Shown: in pieces, positions 31,940-43,165 of the stretch
How positions within the stretch are numbered: position 1 is the first letter of the stretch
Layout of the letters: every line of letters begins with the position of its first letter
From: Rhypophila decipiens
Lineage: Eukaryota; Ascomycota; Sordariomycetes; Sordariales; Naviculisporaceae
DNA: 64,000 nt
Assembly: GCA_033297075.1 (NCBI GenBank)
Contig: MU858111.1
Location: 7,330-71,329 of the forward strand
Reading direction: 5' to 3'
The notes under the pieces: model-generated
Databases searched by the model: none
The model's input: the letters and a program-made list of their open reading frames with translations, nothing else
Told to the model about the DNA's origin: nothing
Translations under genes and position numbers: made by a program

Positions 31940-33903
31940 TTAGATCTGGCCCTTGATGTCAATGCGAGAGAAGGCAGCGGCTCTGTGATCGAGGAAGATT
32001 TGATAGCCTTTGCCACTAGCGAAGACGATGTCGCCGTCCTTTTCCGAAAGGAGATCTCTGCCGTCATAGTCGACGATAAACTGGGCCGCATCGGCATCCG
32101 ACTCAAAGAAGAGCTCATCGGTAATGAAACGCAAGGGAACAACGGGTTTATAGCTAGAGAGGAGCGTGTTAGCCTATGTTGGATGCGTCGTCGGATTAGG
32201 GGGGAAGGGAAGTGAAACCTACGCTTTGCAAATGTAGCAGAGGGCGTTGAGGCGCTCACGCACAACAAACATGTCCATCAACCAACCGCCCATGTTGGGC
32301 GTCTGAGCATACAGGCGGAAAAAGCGGTGGTAGTTAGCCAACGCTAGAGCCGAACGTACGTCCAGGGCGTGCTTGATTCCCTTGTCCTTCTTCTCTGCGG
32401 GGGTTAGGGTGGCGAGAATGTCATTGAGTGCGATCCGGTTGGCTGTGTGGATAAAATACAGAATACGATAGGCCTTGAACTCGGTTGGGTTGCCCTTGAG
32501 GCCCTGCTTGTAAAGTGCCGTGAGTTGAGTCTGGCACTGGTTATACTCACCAAGGTCTCCCTTCTCGAGGGCAATGCGGGCGTGACACTCGTAGACTTCT
32601 ACGGTAAAGTCGGTCCGGATACGCTGTACTGTTAGGTCCTGACGCATGGATTTAAACTGGTCACATATGAAATTATAGTTTTCCTCCTCGGACCACTTTT
32701 TCTTGAGGAGAACGAGGGTCTTGCGGAGAACGGCCTCGGGACGAACGTTGGCGGGGTTGGGAGCCGAGGTCAAACGGAGGTAACGCTTAAGAAGCTCCGT
32801 CGAGGTGCCGACTACGGGGCCCCTGGTCGGAGGCGGGCTTGGCGAACGATAGGTCGACTTGTATCCTCCGTCGAATCGCTTCTGGCGCTTTTCCAACTTT
32901 TGCTGAAACTTACTCTTGGTGGAAGCGGGCTCTTGGCGACGTTCGTTAGAGAAAGTTACGCGGTCCTCCAGGCGGCCGCCGGCTCTCCAGGGAGGAGGAG
33001 CTGCTGGGCCAGAAGCCATGGCCGGAACGGGCTCGAAGTCCGAAGACTTTCGCTTCTTGGAGTTAGAACCAGAAACGGCGGCGGCATATGTCATGGGGTG
33101 AGACGTGTCGGAGATGTGTGCCTGGGATAGGGCCTGAGGAAGCGTCGAGTTTCTAGCACGTTCATCTTTTATCATTTGCTGTGGGAGAGGCATGGTGCTC
33201 CAGTCGATCGAGAACAGTATTCCCTTGTCAGTGGCCTGCGTGATGGTCTCCTTGAGTTTGGCTTCGATATCGGCCTTGGGGATGGAGGGGTCCATGTCGG
33301 CAAACGAGCGGCTGACATAGCTCCGGACCGAGTCAGGCCACTCGATCTTTTTCTTGGGCGCCTCCTCTTGAGCTGGAGCGGCCGGGGGATACATATTAGT
33401 TTGCGCGGCAGGGGCGTGGAGGGTAGTATATGCTGTGCCTGCGCCGTAAGAATGAGGGGGGACGGGCTGTCCGAAATTCTGGCGGACCTGAACTGGTGTG
33501 AATGCGGGTGCAGCTGGGGAAAACAAGTTAGCAAACCGTCAGAGATTCTGAAAAAGCAAAATGTGACAGTTGGATGCCTAGACTCGAGGAGACTCGAAAG
33601 AAAGAAAAGGCGGAAGAGCGGAAGAGCGGAAGAGCGGAAGAGCGGGATTTTAGCCAGCGTGTGCGTCTTGATTGGGCACAAAACGAGGCAGCAGCAGGGA
33701 AATAATTCGGGCAAAGCAATAAAAGGCAAAACGAAATGTTGTTTAGGGGCAAGATGAAAGGCGGGCAGGAAATAGTTTGAATAATAGCAAACGAAACAAG
33801 CCATCAAAACAGCGATGATGAAAATCAATCACATACCCTGGTAGTTGGCTGCCATGCCTGGCTGAGCAGGCCAAGTTGGTGCCATGGTCGTCGACGCGTT
33901 CAT
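31940..33903 (-). CDS. THP3: SAC3/GANP-domain protein, Thp3/LENG8 type
   Basis: Exons 33903-33837, 33513-32223 and 32153-31940 join with phases 1 and 2 to 523 aa. Introns are 323 and 69 nt. The N-terminal third is disordered (Pro/Ala/Gln-rich, then EWPDSVRSYVSRSFADMDP and a basic patch SNSKKRKSSD). The SAC3/GANP/THP3 domain begins near residue 270 (STELLKRYLRLTSAPNPANV, RPEAVLRKTLVLLKKKWSEE) and continues VQRIRTDFTVEVYECHARIA and EFKAYRILYFIHTANR. It closes in the last exon with a winged-helix-like stretch (FITDELFFESDADAAQFIVD). In yeast Thp3 works with Csn12 in transcription elongation and mRNA maturation. A nuclear role is inferred. It is divergent from VPS36. Confidence 0.88.
33610..33648. 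repeat. GGAAGAGC tandem repeat in THP3 intron 1
   Basis: Four to five head-to-tail copies of GGAAGAGC inside the 323-nt first intron. Confidence 0.85.
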
Positions 33904-34747
33904 AACACGTTGTTCGGTCGGCGGCGAGGAAGTTGGTCTGCTTGTGAGGATGAGTGAGAAGGAACAAAACGAGGCGAGGAGGGGGAAAGGGTTGTCTTGT
34001 GGGTGGGCAAACAACTGATGCGTCGTTGTTTGATGGAGGATTGCAGATGTTGAAGGAGAGTCGGAAGGATGAAGTGGGCGGTGAAGTGGTGGAAAGAAAA
34101 GGGCTGACAAAAAAGGAAAATGGGCCTATCCGTCCCCCGATTGCCGAATTTCTCCACGTGCCAGGCGCCAAAGAAGTCCCGCTTTGGTGCATTGATGGGT
34201 GGTCTTTTCAAAGACCGCCTGGGCTGTGCCCTATAAATCGGTTATAGGTCTGGATACAAGCATATCTTACCCCGTACACTACAGGATGGTCGTCCGAGGA
34301 CAAAGGCCTCGCCTATAATGGCCTGGATCTGACTCGCCTCCTTCAAAATCGGACAGTTTACAAGTAGGTACGGGCAGATACCCTATTGTGCGAAATATAA
34401 TTAATTACATGCATAATACTAGCATTGCTGGTTAGAGTTCGCCGTCCGTCTGCTGTGCAACTGAACGCGTGGTAGAAGCGCCGGACGGAAGTACGGATAT
34501 TATCTAATAGTGTAAAGTGCCCCAGCGGACCCAGCCCCGCGTTTCTCCTTCCGTGGACCCCTCCGGGCGCCAATCCTTATCAGATGCGCCAGTTCTTTTC
34601 GGGCTTGGTGAAAGTTACGTCAGTCGTCAACGAACCCTCTTTGAACCGTGAACTTGGACCTGAACTCTTTCGTATCACTCAACTCGTTGGATAAACATCG
34701 TCTCCTTTTCTTGCCGGGACATCCCTCCCACCAACTAATTATGACGA
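33904..34747. promoter_or_regulatory. Shared promoter region between THP3-like and VPS36
   Basis: About 0.84 kb separates the two divergent start codons, so it must hold both promoters. It has purine-rich tracts and no gene. Confidence 0.5.
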
Positions 34748-36943
34748 ATGTTTTTAAAGCAAATCGACCTCACCACCGCCCTTCGGCCCTCGTACCTACC
34801 AGATGAAGACCTGCTCTTTGTCCAGGACAATGTGGGGTTGTATGAGGGGTGAGTCTGTCGCTGTCGCTGTCCCTGACTCCTGATGCGATCGTCGGGCCCA
34901 AGTAGCCAGACTAAACAAACATTTATCCACAGCAAATACAAGTTGCCCAATCACCAGAATGGCCAGGTGTATCTGACATCGCATCGGATATGCTATGTCG
35001 ACAAGGCAGAGCCGAGACGACACTCGGTAGCCGTTGATCTGAAAGATGTAGACCGCTACGAGTTTTATGTATGTGACATGCGCTTTATATATGAGGATAT
35101 TCCTCGTCGGCAGTTTGATCTAACACACATGTCGTGACAAAAGGCCGGCTTTCTCAAGTCTTCAGCCAAGATCACATTAGTCCCCAAAGCTGCCAAACGC
35201 TCCTCTCTCCAACCTCGGTCTCCGGGCATTGGTTCGTTCTCGACTCGGAGCGCAGGCGGCACCCCGAACCCTGCCTCGTCACAGGCAGACAGCTATCGAG
35301 CACCGCCTGTTGACCCAACACCGACTACGACGGCTACATGGGTATGCACCATCTGCAGCTTCTCGAACCCAGTGCCGTCCAACTTCGATCCTGCGACGGC
35401 AACGGCCCATACGCCTCTCCCTCCCTGCCTCGCCTGCGGAATCAAGCCTACACTGGCACACGTGCTCAAGGCTACCATATCCAACGCGACCAGTAGACAA
35501 AATGCTGCCCCGCCAGCTCTGTACACGCCTCTCCCTATCCGACCAAGACCGCAAGCCCCCGAACTATCAGCACAAATCGGCGGCGGGTCCCCGTCGATAA
35601 CAGCCCCTCGCGTCTCTCCACAAGCCTCTGACCCCGACGCCTCCTTCCAATGTCCACGATGTACATTTCTAAACCACCCCTCCCTCCTCGCCTGCGAGAT
35701 CTGTGGCGCGCCCCTGATATCTCACGATCTGCCCTCCCAAATAGCCTCGCCAGTCGGTCTCCGAAGCGAGACTGACTCCCCAGGCCCGTTCCTGAACCCT
35801 ACGATAGCGAGCCTCTCCAACAAATCACAAGATACAGCAGCCGAGAGCGTCAAGCTGTCCTTCCGCGGCGGTGGCGAGAAGATATTCTATGAGCGCCTCA
35901 AAGGTTCTATGACGCAGCGGAAATGGCTCCTCCACGGCGCTCCTCCAATACCAAAGTCTGTCTCGCGTTCTGACACCGCCAGTCCTCTCCCTGGCAATAA
36001 TCACAACTCCAGCCTCGATCCCTCGGCGTTGCCCACTGAGCCGCCACTCCGAGCCAAGATAGCAGGCATAGCAGGACTTGAACACCACAGCAAGGCAATG
36101 CGCAAGAACAATGAACTTGTGATAGGCAGCGCTTTCGAAGATCTTGAGGCTTTAATGGCATCTGCCAAGGAGATGGTAGCTCTAGCAGAGACGTTTGCGC
36201 GCCAGGTCAACAACGGCAAAGGTGGCAGCTCGACTTCGGAGTCTGCTTTGCTGGCTGAATCTGCCAGCCAGCTGGGACTCATCACAACCAAGGACATTGT
36301 GGGCGGTACAAGCTCGAAGAATGACTCGCTTTATTTGTCAGAATTGGCACGTACTTTGGCCGAGTTTTTGAGTGACGACGCGAGAGGCGTACTGCGCAAG
36401 GCAGGGGGCATTATCTCGCTTGTGGACCTATGGGCCATGTTCAACCGTGCTAGGGGTGGAGTGGAACTGGTCAGTCCGGCAGATTTCGAGAAGGCGGCGA
36501 ATCTATGGGAGAAGCTTGGTCTGCCGGTGCGACTGAGGACCTTCAAGTCGGGCGTCAAAGTTGTCCAGGGCTCGGATAGGACGGACGAACATACCATCCG
36601 ATCTTTGCTTTCTTGGTTGAAGGACTTGCATGATCTGCCGCCTGACGAGTATAGTCTTGTTGGCTTCGGGAGGCAGGAAGTCACCTGGGACTGGAGGGAA
36701 TTCGGACGGGGCGTCACGGCACGGGATGTGGCCGAACGGTTTGGGTGGAGTATCGGTGTTGCTGAGGAGGAGTTGGAGATGGCTGAGGAGAAGGGGTATT
36801 TGTGTAGAGAGGAAGGGATTGAAGGGCTGAGGTTCTGGGAGAACTTTATTGATACCGGCGAGGGAAAGGGGTATGCTGCTTGGACCAAGAAGAAGGATCA
36901 GGAAATTAGTCTTAAGTTGCTGGAAGATGCAGGACTGTTGTAG
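34748..36943 (+). CDS. VPS36: ESCRT-II subunit Vps36
   Basis: Exons 34748-34848, 34933-35068 and 35144-36943 join to 678 aa. The N-terminus (MFLKQIDLTTALRPSYLPDE...GKYKLPNHQNGQVYLTSHR) is the first part of a GLUE domain, a PH-like fold that binds phosphoinositides and ubiquitin. Two NZF zinc fingers interrupt it, as in yeast Vps36: WVCTICSF...PCLACG at about 143-185 and FQCPRCTFLN...ACEICG at about 245-270. GLUE resumes near 310 (SVKLSFRGGGEKIFYERLKG, TQRKWLLHG). The EAP30/winged-helix half starts near 395 (IAGIAGLEHHSKAMRKNNEL) and ends with the tandem winged helices (GRGVTARDVAERFGWSIGVA). The protein sorts ubiquitinated cargo at endosomes with Vps22 and Vps25. Confidence 0.95.
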
Positions 36944-38216
36944 CCTAGGGATATGCAGTGAATGGATATGGTTGGTGACCTGGTCTGCCTGGAAGCATTT
37001 AGGAGCAATGTCATGGATCCGGAGTACCTATACTGTTGTGGGGTTTATCATATCGAAATAATAGGTTAAAAGCCGGGTTTTGCTTACCATATAAACATAG
37101 AGATGCTAGCTAGCCGCAATAAACATGACCTGTGAACATCACGGGGCTTTCCTTTCGTTGAGAACCCTAGGATGGACCTGGTGCTCTCCGGATCTCGATG
37201 CATATATTCATTGTTGTCAACCACTTACCTGCCTTGACGCGGGCCATACGGATAGTGAGGACAACCCTACTAGTATAAAGAGGAACGCCAGCACACAAAT
37301 AAATGAGTTCGAGAATTGCTGGCCGTTATAAACACGCAAGGGAATTATCTAATAACCCAGTCTTGCCGGGGACAAATCCGTCTCTTCCTTCGTACTCATC
37401 TATACCAAGAGACATGTAAAGAAAGTCTATCTAAGATATGAGGCTCAACCTAATGTACAGCTTGGAAACGTGAATGAAGATGGGAAGAGCGGGGAGTTGT
37501 GTTCAGCCATGAACAAGCAAAGGAAGACAAGAAAGCTAAGATCCCAAATAGAAATGCCAATGACTAAATATGCCAAAAGCGACGGCAGCAGCAGTAATAC
37601 GAATGACAATAACGCTTGTTGGGCGTGATGCATCCAGACAGGGAAAAGCAAATAGGGAAAGAAAACAGAACGAACAGCAAGGAAATCTGTCATGCCTCAT
37701 TAGAACTAGAACAGAAAGGGAAAAAAAAAGGATAAACAATCCGAATCAGAGATAACTTTTTGAACAGCCAGGAATATCCAACCAACTGAGAGAATCAAGG
37801 AATAACAAAGAGGGGAAAAAAAAGCATCATCATCATGTGGGTTAGGTTTAATGGGCGGTCTGGGCCGAGTAACTCGGCGATCGAAACTCGGGTGATTGTC
37901 CATCCCCAGGCTGGACTCGCTTCGAACAATGATAAGAAAGATTCCGACGATATATGATGGTGTCGAGTGACGGGGCGTCGAGATATAGTAGCCGTCTTGC
38001 TCGGTATGTTGCCAACGGTCTCTTGTGCAATCGGAAGTCCATGAAAAGGGGTGGAACAGTCCAAACCGGCGGCGCACTTGTTCTCCTCCACGATCTCATC
38101 AGACCGCCAACATGCTCGGAAGCCCCGGTTATCAGTGGAGAAGAGGCAGACTGGAGCCTTCAACACCATGTCCAAATCTCTCCTCGTTTGGCTCCAGGAG
38201 ACTAGTCGATCACAAC
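36944..38216. other. 3' flanks of two convergent genes
   Basis: AT-rich in parts, no gene supported. Confidence 0.45.
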
Positions 38217-39242
38217 TTAAACCAACCTATCCATCAACCCGCGCCGAACCTTGACATTAACCACCCCGCCGACCCCAAAAGCAGGCACAATGCGACATAT
38301 CCTCGCCGCAGTGCTAACAGCCCAGTTTTTCCGGACCGCAGCCCAGCGATCCCGCCAACCTAGCCTCCCGTCCCGATTATACAGATCCAGACCCAGCAAA
38401 TGGATAGGGGTGCTAACGAGCTGCACAGCGGCCGGGGCAGCAAACTGCGCCAGCGTCTGGCCACTCGCATACCGTTGTATCTCCTCGCTCGCGTATTTGG
38501 TCATGACGGGCCCTAATAACGGGGGCACGTTGAAACTCGCAAATATAGTCAGACAATCCCTCGCCGCGAAGAGCATATATGATGGGAGCGTCACAGGCCG
38601 TGGGGCTCCCCCTGGCGGACCGAATAGGCGGACGAAGACTTGGTCTTTGTATATGCATAGGCCTATGTTGGCCGCGGAGGAGGATGCGAATTTTGCGGTG
38701 CCCGAGGTGACGTGTGTTGCGGGTTTGTTTTTTACCGTCGAGGTGGCCGTGTCGAGGGTGTTGGCTGTTAGGTAGGTTCCGCCGTAGACCATGAATATCA
38801 GGGCGAAGGGTTTCGAGAGGAGGACGGTTTGCGGGCGGAGGACAAAGTTTAGGAGGGAGGATCGGAGCGATGCGCCTAGGGTTCGTCGGCCTGATGCGTT
38901 TTCCATTATTGACCTGTTTAAGGGGACTTTGGTTAGTGAAAGCCTGGGTATAAGGGGAAAGGGGACACAGGGCAAGTTTTACCGATCAATGATGGATATT
39001 ATGGGCGCGACGAGGACTGCTGCGCTCGCGGCGCTCACTGCGTCGGCGCAAAGGCGCAAGGAGAGGTTCTTGGTGTTCCATATCCTTGGCTCGTCTTTTT
39101 TCGCGTCTGTGGTCGTCGTCTTCATGACTGGCGCAACGGGCGCTGTGGTGGTTGCTGCAAGCGCAAGCTGTGCTTTTGCAAGAGGTGACCCCTGAGTTGG
39201 CACAGGCGGCGTCTGCAACCTGTCTAGTGTACCGTCCGTCAT
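38217..39242 (-). CDS. Conserved fungal membrane protein, possibly mitochondrial-carrier-like
   Basis: Exons 39242-38983 and 38913-38217 join (phase 2, 69-nt intron) to 318 aa. The first 40 residues are Thr/Ala/Pro-rich. A hydrophobic segment follows (CADAVSAASAAVLVAPIISI) and spans the splice junction. Then come FVLRPQTVLLSKPFALIFMV, YGGTYLTANTLDTA, and further hydrophobic stretches around AAVQLVSTPIHLLGLDLYNR and the Gly-rich end (RIVPAFGVGGVVNVKVRRGL). Repeating helices with Pro and basic residues recall the mitochondrial carrier superfamily, but I see no clean signature repeat. This assignment is an inference from overall character. Confidence 0.75.
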
Positions 39243-39555
39243 CTCGAGATGTGGTGCAGGTCGCTATAAGAAGACGAATATTTGGTCCATTCAAGACTTT
39301 CTTCACGATAAGAAGACCACAGGGAAAGGAAAGAGGTTCATGCGACACACGGATGTCCAAGGGCGGCAGGGACGCGACGGTAGGTAGGATGTGGTGAGAT
39401 TGGGAAGGAAGCTGCCGCTGCGACTACGGAGATAAAGCTTTCTGGGAGATTATATCGTGCGATTGATGATCCATGTCTCTGTTTCCTATTGCTTTTTTTC
39501 TACAGGAAATAGATTCGCTGTTTATATAGGCATGAATTTCCTGGAGAACAACGAA
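39243..39555. other. Upstream flank of the 38217 gene
   Basis: No gene recognised. Confidence 0.4.
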
Positions 39556-39792
39556 TTAAGTACACAAAACTTCATGATCCAAGCCAAGAGGCCCCATGAC
39601 TCTTTTGGTAAACAATGGGCTAATACCCGTCGATACCCCGTGGCGTAGTAAGCTTTCTTGACGGGTTGAAGCTTGTCGTGACAGCTCCAGACTCCAGTCG
39701 CTGTGGATCCTTGGCATTTTCTCCAAATCGGTGACAGGGGAATCCACAAATATGACTTTTCCGAAGTCGGAGCGGGCGGCTGATTGGGTCAT
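39556..39792 (-). CDS. Putative 78-aa hypothetical protein
   Basis: Single frame with ATG. It reads MTQSAARSDFGKVIFVDSPV then LEKMPRIHSDWSLELSRQAS and ends LGLDHEVLCT. Residue use is protein-like, but a second minus-strand frame overlaps it (39620-39862) and no domain is recognised. Confidence 0.35.
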   Translation of the reverse strand: MTQSAARSDFGKVIFVDSPVTDLEKMPRIHSDWSLELSRQASTRQESLLRHGVSTGISPLFTKRVMGPLGLDHEVLCT

Positions 39793-40730
39793 CTTGGCTT
39801 GGCACGGCTTGGTATCTCGGGAGTCTTCGGTCCAAAACCCCGAAACTGCTGGCTTGGCGCATTTTGACTAGATCATCAGGTCTGTCTTGATATCGCTTTA
39901 TCGGGGACTAAATAAATGCAGTGAACAAATATTACGAACGATGCAAGTCGGGTGTGTGTAATTCTGTATATCGGAAACAGAGACAAAGGCACTCTCGTTG
40001 CTTCTCCAACTCTCACAGCGTCTGGTCCCTTTCTCCAATAGAGACAACACTTACCCCAATCTCGGGACTGGCCGCTGGAAACAGTCTCTGCAGAGGGACG
40101 TGCAACATCGACACGTGTGGGTATACAGGAAATAAACATTTGCATCACAGAAAAGTACCACTGGGATTATATCCGTTCACCCTGGATCCCAGACACAAGA
40201 CAAGCTGCCATATCCGGACTACATGACGCTGTCATCCCGACGTTATCGTTGACTGACCCTGAATTCGTCGTTGCGTCGGACCCGGTTTTTCGCCTCTTAC
40301 AGGGGTAACCTAGTTTAGAGATGGGCCAATCAGCGCACGTAGTGCTCGGTGTAATTCACTGTCCCAATTGGGAAGGACCAAAGAATGACCGCGATCTCTT
40401 CCAGTCAGGATTGCAAACAGCATTGGTGGTCGGCAAAAATACCTGCAAGGAAGGGAAGTTGGTCGATCGTTGCTGCTGTTACCTGCCATCCCACCGGGGA
40501 AATGGCAGATTAAACACGAGGGGCAGTCGCACTGGACGTTTTCGTCTGGCCACAGCTTTGATATCTATAATCTTCCCCCCTCTCCTCCCAGACCGTCTTT
40601 TCAACCTGGCATTGACCCTTACTCCCCTTTGCCAATCCTTCAAGCAGACAATTCCCTCTTTGGTGGTTGATTGATTTTCGCGACGTCGAAAGAAACCATC
40701 TGCGTCCCCCAGACATCATCAGAAGCCAGC
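39793..40730. other. Promoter side of the SurE-like gene
   Basis: Minus-strand 40148-40085 reads RVDVARPSAETVSSGQSRDW before a GTAAGT donor, a weak hint of an exon. Nothing else is seen. Confidence 0.3.
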
Positions 40731-41917
40731 ATGCGATTTTTGTCTTTCCTTTCCGGCGCGGCATTGGTCCTGGCCGGTTGCTCCAATGGCCTCAACATCC
40801 TGATGAGCAACGACGACGGATTCGGTTCGGGCAATCTTCGTGAGCTGTACAAGATGCTCAGGGCTGATGGACATAACGGTAAGGCTACACTTGCAGTCCA
40901 TCCTGAACTGTAAAAGCGTGAGCCAAAGAATTGACACCTTCAAGTGTACATCGTTGCCCCTGCTACCCAGCAGTCCTCCCAGGGTGGTCGATCAGTCTTC
41001 ACCGACGAGCCCATGCTCACCACCAACTCGATATACGACCTTGTCAAAGCTGGTGCGCCCTCTCTCGGTACTGATCCCATCGACACCCATATCTGGTATT
41101 ACAACGGAACACCGGCGGCGTGCGTCTTTGTCGGCCTGGACTATGTTCTGCCCAACTTTGCAGACTTCTCCGTTCCCGATCTGGTCGTCACGGGTCCCAA
41201 CTTTGGCACCAATTTGGGACCATTTGTTTGGACTCTGAGCGGCACGGCTGGAGCTGCGTAAGTCATTCTGGTCGCTGCGGCAGTCGGTAAAATCAAAGAA
41301 AGAATTGGCTAACAGTTGCCTTCAGCTACGCTGCCACCGGACGAGGAATTCCCGCCATTGCGCTCTCTGGCTCGAATAACGCAGTCCCCTACTTTCTCGT
41401 CAAGAATGAGTCTTCGCCAGCCTACCTAGTCGCTTCCGTTGCGAACCGCGTCGTCAAGAGCATCATCAATTCCGTGCCCGTCTCCGTACTGAAAAGGGAT
41501 GTCGGGGAGACGAGGACCATCCTGCCACTCGGCTACGGACTCAACGTCAATATCCCGCCTCTTTTCGCAGACAACTACACGAATATCCAGGTGGTTCATA
41601 CCCGCATGACAGGCGATGCCGACACCAACGAAGCGGTCCCTAACCCAGACAAGCCTGGCACGTTCACCTGGGCCAACATCGAGCCCTTGGCGCCTGGCGT
41701 CAATGCTTGTATAAACGGAAACTGCACCCTTCCTGGAGAGACATATGTGGTCAACACGCTTGGTCTTGTCAGCTTGAGCTTGTACACGGTCGATTACACG
41801 GCCCCCGAGTCAGAAGAGACCAAGGAGGTGGTTAAGTGGTTTACCACCGGCAACGTCTTTACTACATCTGTCAAGGCTATGCCCATTCATAAACATTCCA
41901 GGAGATTTACTGCATAA
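40731..41917 (+). CDS. Secreted SurE-like phosphatase/5'-nucleotidase
   Basis: Exons 40731-40878, 40945-41257 and 41326-41917 join (phases 1 and 2; introns 66 and 68 nt) to 350 aa. A signal peptide is evident (MRFLSFLSGAALVLAGCSNG). The SurE fold starts with ILMSNDDGFGSGNLRELYKM, the DD metal-binding motif of the family. Next are VYIVAPATQQSSQGG and a DLVVTGPNFGTNLGP loop, matching the SurE SGxNxGxN region. The GTAGAAYAATGRGIPAIALS segment is also typical. The C-terminal region (NVNIPPLFADNYTNIQVVHT) is as in fungal acid-phosphatase SurE proteins. Hydrolysis of phosphomonoesters outside the cell or in the vacuole is inferred. Confidence 0.88.
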
Positions 41918-42757
41918 GGTACTTATGTTCTGGATTTTCTAGGAATAGTCCGGAGTTATTTGGGAGGTCGTCTTTTATCAAGCCATATCTTAACGTGGCA
42001 CTTCTAAGGCGTTGCGGACGTGGAAATCATACATATCACATGATACATGGTGGAAGGGATGTTTTCATTGCTGGTAGTTTCAATGGGCCATCATCTCTAT
42101 AATTAGATGAGGTGGGGGGAGAGGAGGATTATAGGCGTTTAATATACACTTGACGGGTGCTTTTACATGATACTACCACCGTCTTCTAGTTCCAGTCCTT
42201 GCGCCTCTTGTGTTAGTTAATGAGACATGAGGCGATTGATTCATTTCGTAGGTAGTGACTGAAGTGATGTCCGTTGTGGCACTCGTTGTGGGAACGAGTC
42301 TGGGGGGAACATGAGTTACATTTACTAATGACCTGGATCAATAACGAGTAACCAGTTATTCTTGGGAAAGGCTATTATCGAATAAAAATATTCATCACTT
42401 TGGAAGAACTTCAGAGCTTGGAGTCATTAACAAAGAAGATATTCTTGTCAAACAAGAGGTCAAACGACCTTTGAACGAGTGAAGGGCTCTTGCCCTCTAA
42501 AATAACGCGGCGAGATCGTGTTGAATGGTCTTCGCAGCTAATGAAAGGCAAAAAAGGAAAAAGACCCGGGTTATCGGCTGCGGAGCAGGCTCGAATCCTG
42601 ACCTCCTGTAGCCTTGTACTCCATTCAGCTCACCCCCTTCCGTCGGCCAGATCAAGACTGGAACAGAAAGAACAACCCGGACTCAAGGAAAAGGGCCAAA
42701 GCAGTGCATGCCGGACAATCAAAATGACTAGCGTTCAAAAGGAAAAAAAGATAATAA
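41918..42757. other. Intergenic, 3' of SurE-like gene and U6
   Basis: A tRNA T-arm-like CAGGCTCGAATCCTG near 42586 has no matching acceptor stem. No gene is supported. Confidence 0.4.
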
Positions 42758-42920
42758 AAAAATTTGTTTGCTTCTCTTTGTATAGCGTGTCATCCTTAGT
42801 GCAGGGGCCATGCTAATCTTCTCTGTATTGTTTCAACTGTGATGGTGGGCGGGTTAGCTTTTTGTGACGTTGAGTTTTTGGGAGTGCAACGCTACTTACT
42901 TTGACCAAATGCCCGAAGGC
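42758..42920 (-). ncRNA. U6: U6 spliceosomal snRNA with an mRNA-type intron
   Basis: On the minus strand, exon 1 (42920-42900) reads GCCTTCGGGC then ATTTGGTCAAA, the U6 5' stem-loop and following box. It is interrupted by GTAAGT...CACAG (42899-42837, 63 nt). Exon 2 starts TTGAAACAATACAGAGAAGA then TTAGCATGGCCCCTGCAC and AAGGATGACACGC. It contains the invariant ACAGAGA box (pairs with the 5' splice site) and the AGC catalytic triad. It ends in a T-run, the Pol III terminator, at 42754-42764. Removing the intron restores the canonical GGTCAAATTGAAAC sequence exactly. The 5' stem motif is duplicated just upstream (42930-42921), so the RNA start could be about 11 bases earlier. The 3' end is approximate. 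Confidence 0.95.
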
Positions 42921-42956
42921 TGCCCGAAGGCGAAAGCTTTGATTAGCGGATTCATT

Positions 42957-42963
42957 GATATAC
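42957..42963 (-). promoter_or_regulatory. TATA box of the U6 gene
   Basis: GTATATC on the minus strand, about 26 bases before 42931 and 37 before 42920. Type-3 Pol III U6 promoters have TATA near -25 to -30, which would favour a start near 42931. Confidence 0.55.
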
Positions 42964-43165
42964 CCTAGGCTGGTGGTGCCCTCCCGGTGGCAGGTGCGTT
43001 GAGCTGGGGGCTAGCCTGGTGACTGGGCAAGGAAGGTGCGAGCTAAAGCACCTGTCCAGCTGCCCACCAGTAAATCACTTTAGACTTTTCAAATTGGTCT
43101 GCCTCTCGCTTCATCTTTCCCAGTATCGCCATTTTCTTCTCCCTTTTGTTGCTAAAAATACAAGT

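Noticed and set aside
42586..42605. tRNA T-arm-like sequence
   Set aside because: No matching acceptor stem or anticodon arm could be built around it on either strand.
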